DNA of 64,000 nt from Thainema sp966674685. GTDB taxonomy: Bacteria > Cyanobacteriota > Cyanobacteriia > Phormidesmidales > Phormidesmidaceae. The notes beneath the pieces were generated by a model, which saw only the letters and a program-made list of their open reading frames with translations, made no database searches and was not told the DNA's origin. A program made the position numbers and the translations under genes. This document shows, piece by piece, positions 61,606-64,000 of the stretch. The stretch covers positions 1 through 64,000 of the forward strand of contig CBKWJC010000013.1 of assembly GCA_966674685.1 (NCBI GenBank). Direction: 5' to 3'. How positions within the stretch are numbered: the stretch's first letter is position 1; each line of letters starts with the position of its first letter.

Positions 61606-64000
61606 TTAATTCGTAACCAGATCTGCGATCGCAAGCACGAGTTGTTCGGGTTCAATCGGTTTGGAGATGTGGCGCTGAAAACCAAACTTTAGAGTGCGGT
61701 TGCAATCTTCCTCTCGCACATAGGCCGTGACTGCGATCGCAGGTATATCACCACCTTGCTCTGTCGGTAAGGATCGAATCTGCTGTATCAGGTCGTACCC
61801 ATCCATGTGGGGCATACCGATATCGCAAAGCAGCACATCTGGTTTAAAGGTCGCGAGATCTGCTAAGACTTCTTGCCCAGACGCGACAACTTTCACGTCC
61901 GCCCCATAGTGAGCCAGTATCATCATGATGACCGTGCGAGCATCTTCTAGATCATCAACAGCCAGCACTTTTGTGCCGCTGAGTTTAAGGTTAGTTGTGG
62001 AGGAGGAATTGCTTGAGGATTGAACGGTTTCATCTCTATCTAAGGGTAACTGAACCGTAAATGTTGCGCCTTGATTCTCACCGGGACTATCCGCCGCGAT
62101 TGTGCCGCCGTGGGCATCTACTAACTGTTTGACAATTGATAGTCCTAAGCCGAGTCCGCCATATTGACGAGTGGTTGAGGCGTCGGCCTGACGGAAAGAT
62201 TGAAAAATGTAGGGCAAAAAGTCGGGATTGATGCCGCGTCCGGTGTCGGTGACGGTGATTTGGGCGTAGGCAGGAGAGGGGGAAGCAGGAGAGGGGGAGA
62301 AAGGGGGAGGGGGAGAGGTTTCTTGCTCCGTTGCTCCCTGGCTCCGTTGCTCCGACGCTCCTACTCTCCCCCGCTCTACCCCACTCACCTGTTCTAGCTT
62401 CACCTCTACTCGACCACCATTGGGCGTAAACTTGACGGCATTCGAGAGCAGATTCCAGACGATTTGCTGTAGTCGGGCGGCATCGCCTTGGACTTGGCAA
62501 GTGTCGTTTAGTTCAAGCTGGAGTGAGATGGATTTGGCGGCGGCGGCTGTTCTGACGACTTCTACGGCGGAGCGGATGACCGAGGTGAGATTTACGGGAG
62601 CAATATCGAGCTTGAGCTTACCGCGCAGGATTTTGGCAATGTCTAACAGATCGTCGATGAGCTGGGTCTGAAGTTTGGCGTTACGCTCGATGGTGCTGAG
62701 ACCCTGTTGAACCTGAGCCTCATCAAACTTTTTCATCTGGAGCAGTTTCGACCAGGCCAAGATGGGGTTGAGCGGCGATCGCAACTCGTGGGAGAGTACG
62801 GCTAAAAATTCGTCTTTGATTCGATTTGCCTGTTCGGCGGCTTCCCGTGCTGCCCGTTCCCGCTCTAGGAGTCGCTGGCGTTCATCCGTTGCCTGTCGCT
62901 GCTCGATTAAATCGGCGGCTTGGCGAGCTAGCAAATCTAGAAACCGCAGTTCGCGATCGCAAGGCCGATGGCGTTTGCGCCAGTGGGTGGAAAACATGCC
63001 GATGAACTTACCCGACCGAGAGATCAGGGGGGTGGACTGGGCGGAGAGAAATCCCGCATCAAGATGCATCTTCAACGAGCCGTCCGGATCGTCGGGGGCA
63101 TCAAAATCAACAAAGGCACGTTCACCATGCATCAGTGCTTGTCCACAGGAGGTTTGTGAACTGGCCATAATCCGATCGAAGTGATCGATCATATTCTGAG
63201 TAAAGCTGTGCGTGGCAAGCAACTGTAGTTCGTTCGCTCTGAGATCAAAGCATTGAAATGAACCCGCATCGGCTCGGGAAAGCGCGATCGCAGCCGCCAT
63301 AATTTCGTTATAGAGAACCTGAATATTCTCTTCAGATGTGAGGCGGGCACCTAAATCTTGTAAAAGCTGGGTATCGTGCAGGTCGGCGGCGATAGTGGCT
63401 TCGGCCTGTTTGCGATCGCTAATATCTTCTGCAATGCCGCCGAGCCACAATAATTCGCCTTGGTCGTTATAGATCGGGAAACAGCGATCGCGAACCCAAA
63501 CGACGCTGCCATCGGGACGAAGCACGCGATATTCCTGGCTAAAGGTATCTTGGGTACACTGTCGCCAGCCTGAGTGAACGCGATCGCGATCATCGGGATG
63601 AACAAAATCAACAAAGCAGTCTAGGTTCTTGCAAATCTCGCTAGCGGGACGACCCCACACTTGGTCATAGGATGGACTGACATAAACGAGCTGACGCGTC
63701 TCGATATCGGTGATCCAAATGACATCTTTGTGGTTTTCGGCAAAGCCTTTAAAGCGGGCTTCACTTTCCTGGAGAGCGGCTTCGGCAGCTTTGCGATCGC
63801 GCTGCTCTTGGGCTTCCCGCAAGGCCCGCTCCACGCAGGGCACTAACCGCCCCAGTCGCTGCTTCAGCACGTAATCAGTCGCGCCCATTTTCAGCGATTC
63901 GATTGCCAATTCTTCACCGATACTGGCCGAGACAAAAATGAAGGGAGTATCGGGGCACTGATGCTGAGCAATTTGTAACGCCGTCATGCCATCAAATCCA
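61606..64000 (-). CDS. Hybrid sensor histidine kinase, N-terminus off window
   Basis: Partial; at least 795 residues, continuing past base 64000. In order: end of a receiver domain (GMTALQIAQ...MGATDYVLKQRL), PAS (WITDIETRQLVYVSPSYDQVWG), GAF (about 230-370), HisKA with the phospho-His in LSHELRSPLNPILAW, HATPase (NLLSNAVKF, VTDTGRGI, YGGLGLGLS) and a C-terminal receiver with the Asp in LLCDIGMPHMDG. Double-receiver hybrid kinases act in phosphorelays. A 40-residue insert of repeat origin interrupts the ATPase domain. Confidence 0.92.
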   Translation of the reverse strand, partial: GFDGMTALQIAQHQCPDTPFIFVSASIGEELAIESLKMGATDYVLKQRLGRLVPCVERALREAQEQRDRKAAEAALQESEARFKGFAENHKDVIWITDIETRQLVYVSPSYDQVWGRPASEICKNLDCFVDFVHPDDRDRVHSGWRQCTQDTFSQEYRVLRPDGSVVWVRDRCFPIYNDQGELLWLGGIAEDISDRKQAEATIAADLHDTQLLQDLGARLTSEENIQVLYNEIMAAAIALSRADAGSFQCFDLRANELQLLATHSFTQNMIDHFDRIMASSQTSCGQALMHGERAFVDFDAPDDPDGSLKMHLDAGFLSAQSTPLISRSGKFIGMFSTHWRKRHRPCDRELRFLDLLARQAADLIEQRQATDERQRLLERERAAREAAEQANRIKDEFLAVLSHELRSPLNPILAWSKLLQMKKFDEAQVQQGLSTIERNAKLQTQLIDDLLDIAKILRGKLKLDIAPVNLTSVIRSAVEVVRTAAAAKSISLQLELNDTCQVQGDAARLQQIVWNLLSNAVKFTPNGGRVEVKLEQVSGVERGRVGASEQRSQGATEQETSPPPPFSPSPASPSPAYAQITVTDTGRGINPDFLPYIFQSFRQADASTTRQYGGLGLGLSIVKQLVDAHGGTIAADSPGENQGATFTVQLPLDRDETVQSSSNSSSTTNLKLSGTKVLAVDDLEDARTVIMMILAHYGADVKVVASGQEVLADLATFKPDVLLCDIGMPHMDGYDLIQQIRSLPTEQGGDIPAIAVTAYVREEDCNRTLKFGFQRHISKPIEPEQLVLAIADLVTN
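62266..62392. repeat. 8-bp-period repeats inside the kinase gene
   Basis: GGAGAGGGGGA-type purine units (62268-62319) followed by GCTCCGTT, GCTCCCTG, GCTCCGTT, GCTCCGAC, GCTCCTAC octamers (62333-62373). They keep the frame and add a Ser/Pro/Gly/Arg-rich stretch (about residues 530-572 of the visible part) to the ATPase domain. Confidence 0.75.

Noticed and set aside
61606..64000. Kinase insert as a frameshift or sequencing error
   Set aside because: The frame stays open through the repeat, and the conserved G1 motif resumes in frame after it.

Overview
This window is a chromosomal segment of a cyanobacterium. The evidence is gene content: the phycobilisome core-membrane linker ApcE, the aerobic Mg-protoporphyrin cyclase AcsF, carotenoid isomerase CrtISO, an NDC1/NdbB-type quinone reductase, Ycf51, a y-type thioredoxin, an ssl1498-type light-harvesting-like protein and an atp operon with two b-type subunits. 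The palindrome GCGATCGC (HIP1) is also scattered throughout, inside and outside genes. Repeat content, DUF928/CHASE2 genes and a four-linker ApcE fit a Leptolyngbya-like filamentous lineage, but that placement is inference. No rRNA, tRNA, CRISPR array, transposase or prophage was seen.

Layout. 0-8.4 kb: a secreted GerMN-like protein, a LOG-like nucleotide-binding protein, a TPR-FHA protein, SufU, Ycf51, a zinc alcohol dehydrogenase and a DevC/DevA-type ABC exporter pair. 8.4-21.4 kb: CrtISO, ssl1498-like protein, ClpS with its DUF2103 neighbour, NdbB, FabG, thioredoxin y, ribosomal S4, an RCK-pore-RCK membrane protein and glutamine-dependent NAD synthetase. 21.4-32 kb: a small disordered protein, an AI-2E transporter, two SDRs, DUF389, one sugar ABC permease, a LysR regulator and leuD/leuC. 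32-45.6 kb is the accessory part: glycosyltransferases, a membrane protein/lipoprotein/FHA cassette, a RelE-like toxin with an unusual antitoxin, DUF928 plus a CHASE2 Ser/Thr kinase, and a YkvA cluster. 45.6-52 kb: the complete atp1-B-E-F'-F-H-A-G operon on the minus strand (beta and epsilon genes are elsewhere). 52-64 kb: a methyltransferase, apcE without apcABC, a second sugar ABC permease, AcsF, the RbgA-like GTPase, a universal stress protein and a hybrid histidine kinase cut by the window edge.

The most unusual aspect is non-coding. Intergenic spaces, often just after stop codons, carry a dense set of long inverted repeats. One family (about 100 bp, ends ATATCAAGTCTG) occurs about seven times. 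Its central arm sequences differ from copy to copy, yet in most copies the two arms still match each other. Two loop-free perfect palindromes of 62 and 68 bp, a second mobile-looking family (TAGGGGCRGG ends; two copies flank leuD), and 7-, 8- and 9-bp-period tandem repeats are also present. One tract of 8-bp-period repeats lies in frame inside the ATPase domain of the hybrid histidine kinase.
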